Below are positions 4,912 through 6,432 of a DNA stretch of 6,432 nucleotides, in pieces. A model generated the notes under the pieces. That model saw only the letters and a list, made by a program, of their open reading frames with translations. It searched no databases and had not been told where the DNA came from. How positions within the stretch are numbered: the stretch's first letter is position 1; each line of letters starts with the position of its first letter. The stretch lies in the NCBI GenBank assembly GCA_024644505.1, contig JAHEHQ010000113.1:1-6432 (forward strand), read 5' to 3'. The translations under genes and the position numbers were made by a program. Source of the stretch: Gammaproteobacteria bacterium. GTDB lineage: Bacteria > Pseudomonadota > Gammaproteobacteria > Chromatiales > Chromatiaceae.

Positions 4912-6419
4912 TGAGCGGAAAGAGACCTGGTGAAAGCAGCCAATCCGGTATGGAGACCGGAAGCAAAGAGCCCTATTTGAATACACCCTATTCCTACTTC
5001 GGCCCGTCTGAAGGACCCCTGCGGTCTCTGCCGCAGCGGGCTCCCATAACGGTGCCACCCACCACCAGCGTCCGCCAGGCGTTGATACAGATGAATCAGG
5101 TGGGGGGCGATACCATCATAGTTGTGGATGTCACCAGCGAGCTTCCTCTGGGCATCGTAACGCTGACGGATCTGGTACACGGCATCTCCGTGGACGGAGA
5201 CAGGCTGGATGAGCCCATAGCCGGCTTGATGACCGGTGCCCCCTTTTCCCTCCCGGCAGATGCCCCGTCCCATCGCGCGACCGTGCTGATGACCAAGCGC
5301 GGTGTCAGGCATGTCCTGCTCGTTGAGCCGGACGGACGGCTGTGCAACGTGGTTTCCCGCTCGGATCTGTTCGGCCTTCGTGGCGGGGGGGCGGCGGCCC
5401 TTGCGGATCGTGTGACCGGAGCCATTGATGTCAAAGCGATGTCAGAAGCCGCAGACGCCATACGTCAACGGGGAGCGGAACTGTTTTCGGCCGGCATGGG
5501 CGTGGAGGGAATCTGTCAATGGATGTCGGCATTGAACGATTTGATTGTCATGCGGGTAATAGAACTGGTCGAGGATGAGTTTGATCTGCCCCCGGTTCCC
5601 TGGTGCTGGTTGGTTTTCGGCTCAGAGGGGCGCCTGGAGCAGACGTTCTCCACGGACCAGGACAACGGGCTCCTGTTTCTGCCTGGCGACGAAGGTTCCA
5701 CGGAGGCCATCCGCGAGGCCTTTCTCCCTTTTGCCAGGGCCGTCAATCGCGGTCTGGACGCCTGCGGTTTCCGGCACTGCAAGGGCGGCATCATGGCCGG
5801 CAATCCAGCCTGGTGTCTGAGCTTGTCCGAATGGCAGGAGAAATTCAGCGGCTGGATGGGAACTCCGGATCCCGAGGCACTGATGCACAGTACCATCTTT
5901 TTCGATTTTCGCCCTGTTTACGGAAGTTATGAGTTGGCAGACAACCTGCGCAACTGGCTGATTCCCCTGCCCCCCGAGCGTCCGCGTTTTCTGAGAGCCA
6001 TGGCGGAAGAGGCCCTGACCTGCGATGCTCCGCTCAACTGGATAGGTGGGTTTGTTTACGACGGCGGTCGGGAGCATCCCCACAGTATTGACCTCAAGCT
6101 ACATGGCGCCCGACCTTTCATCGATGCCGCAAGAATCTGGAGTCTCACCCACGGTATCTGGGCAACCAATACCGGGGACCGCCTTCGCGCCACCGCAGCC
6201 GCCCAGAACCTAAAACCGGAAGAGACGGCGTCGGAAATCGAGGCTTTTCATCTCATCCAACGGTTCCGGATCCAGCAACAGCTCATCGACAAGGACGCAG
6301 ACGACCCCAACCGTGTCGATCCCGCCTCCCTCCCCGATCTGAACCGATTGATGTTGAAAGAAGCTTTCAAGCAGGCGAAAAAACTGCAGCTGAGATTGAA
6401 GCTGGAGCATGGTTTATAG
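4911..6419 (+). CDS. CBS-pair DUF294 putative nucleotidyltransferase
   Basis: This cytoplasmic protein has 502 residues. About 40 residues that look disordered (Ser, Gly, Pro) come first. Two CBS domains follow, at about 45-100 and 105-158, and such pairs usually bind adenine nucleotides. A helical linker leads to the DUF294 nucleotidyltransferase-like domain, with G237-S238-E-G-R and then TDQDN (248-252). This is the GS...DxD signature of the GlnD/GlnE-type superfamily, and a third acidic residue is likely D332 (FDFRPVYG). The rest (about 350-500) is the helical DUF294 C-terminal domain ending in a basic Lys/Leu-rich helix. Many relatives also carry an N-terminal cyclic-nucleotide-binding domain, which is absent here. 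The start is fixed by the TAATG overlap with the receiver gene and a GGGAG at 4896-4900. By superfamily analogy it may transfer a nucleotidyl group to a protein, possibly under control of the receiver, but no substrate is known. Confidence 0.93.
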   Translation: MSGKRPGESSQSGMETGSKEPYLNTPYSYFGPSEGPLRSLPQRAPITVPPTTSVRQALIQMNQVGGDTIIVVDVTSELPLGIVTLTDLVHGISVDGDRLDEPIAGLMTGAPFSLPADAPSHRATVLMTKRGVRHVLLVEPDGRLCNVVSRSDLFGLRGGGAAALADRVTGAIDVKAMSEAADAIRQRGAELFSAGMGVEGICQWMSALNDLIVMRVIELVEDEFDLPPVPWCWLVFGSEGRLEQTFSTDQDNGLLFLPGDEGSTEAIREAFLPFARAVNRGLDACGFRHCKGGIMAGNPAWCLSLSEWQEKFSGWMGTPDPEALMHSTIFFDFRPVYGSYELADNLRNWLIPLPPERPRFLRAMAEEALTCDAPLNWIGGFVYDGGREHPHSIDLKLHGARPFIDAARIWSLTHGIWATNTGDRLRATAAAQNLKPEETASEIEAFHLIQRFRIQQQLIDKDADDPNRVDPASLPDLNRLMLKEAFKQAKKLQLRLKLEHGL

Positions 6420-6432
6420 TTTCAAGTTACTA
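6409..6432 (+). CDS. First codons of a downstream gene overlapping the DUF294 gene (partial)
   Basis: ATG 6409 opens a second frame that overlaps the last 11 bases of the DUF294 gene and stays open to the window edge (MVYSFKLL). A TGA at 6397-6399 makes this the only ATG start for that frame. The GGAG at 6404-6407 is very close to the start, so translation would depend on coupling. From memory, DUF294 genes of this type are often followed by a DnaQ-like 3'-5' exonuclease gene. Eight codons are too few to test that here. Confidence 0.4.

Noticed and set aside
4234..5058. Minus-strand open frame of 274 codons
   Set aside because: It runs antisense across the kinase end, the receiver and the DUF294 start, all of which have intact conserved motifs; its product shows no recognisable domain.

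Overview
The window looks like a chromosomal piece of a gammaproteobacterium with moderately high GC. The evidence is the set of protein families: a CbrA/CrbS-type transporter-sensor kinase, a CBS-DUF294 protein, a DUF423 protein, and a secreted protein with an 'FDMGNMMNPSKWMGG' N-terminus. From memory, that last type occurs in sulfur-oxidising and related Gammaproteobacteria. The species cannot be named, and I see no insertion sequence, phage gene, tRNA, rRNA or CRISPR array.

Layout. (1) Positions 1-292, minus strand: the 5' part of a gene for a secreted Gly/Pro/Tyr-rich protein whose body is an 18-bp tandem repeat running off the left edge. Its probable promoter lies at 371-399. (2) Positions 470-1355, plus strand: a two-gene unit made of an unrecognised 167-residue protein with an internal duplication and a DUF423 membrane protein whose first codons appear frame-disrupted. 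A strong rho-independent terminator at 1367-1420 closes the unit. (3) Positions 1497-6432, plus strand: a compact operon of a 66-residue two-helix membrane protein, a 910-residue SLC5-STAC-histidine kinase, a stand-alone receiver protein, a CBS-DUF294 putative nucleotidyltransferase, and the first codons of a further gene that overlaps it. No intergenic stretch exceeds 300 bases. The longest, 293-469, is the divergent promoter region.

How the genes may work together. The kinase joins a sodium/solute-symporter-like membrane domain to a STAC domain and a kinase core, so it probably senses a small solute or its flux. It has neither a PAS nor a receiver domain of its own. The next gene is a single-domain receiver without DNA-binding output, and its stop codon overlaps the start of the CBS-DUF294 gene. 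The simplest reading is a phosphorelay that ends on a protein target, possibly the CBS-DUF294 enzyme, and not on a promoter. Related kinases (CrbS) control acetate use and, from memory, sit near DUF294 and DnaQ-like exonuclease genes, so a link to acetate or overflow carbon is a reasonable guess. That link is inferred, not shown by the sequence. Two small hairpins that enclose the Shine-Dalgarno sites of the first two operon genes are further points of interest.
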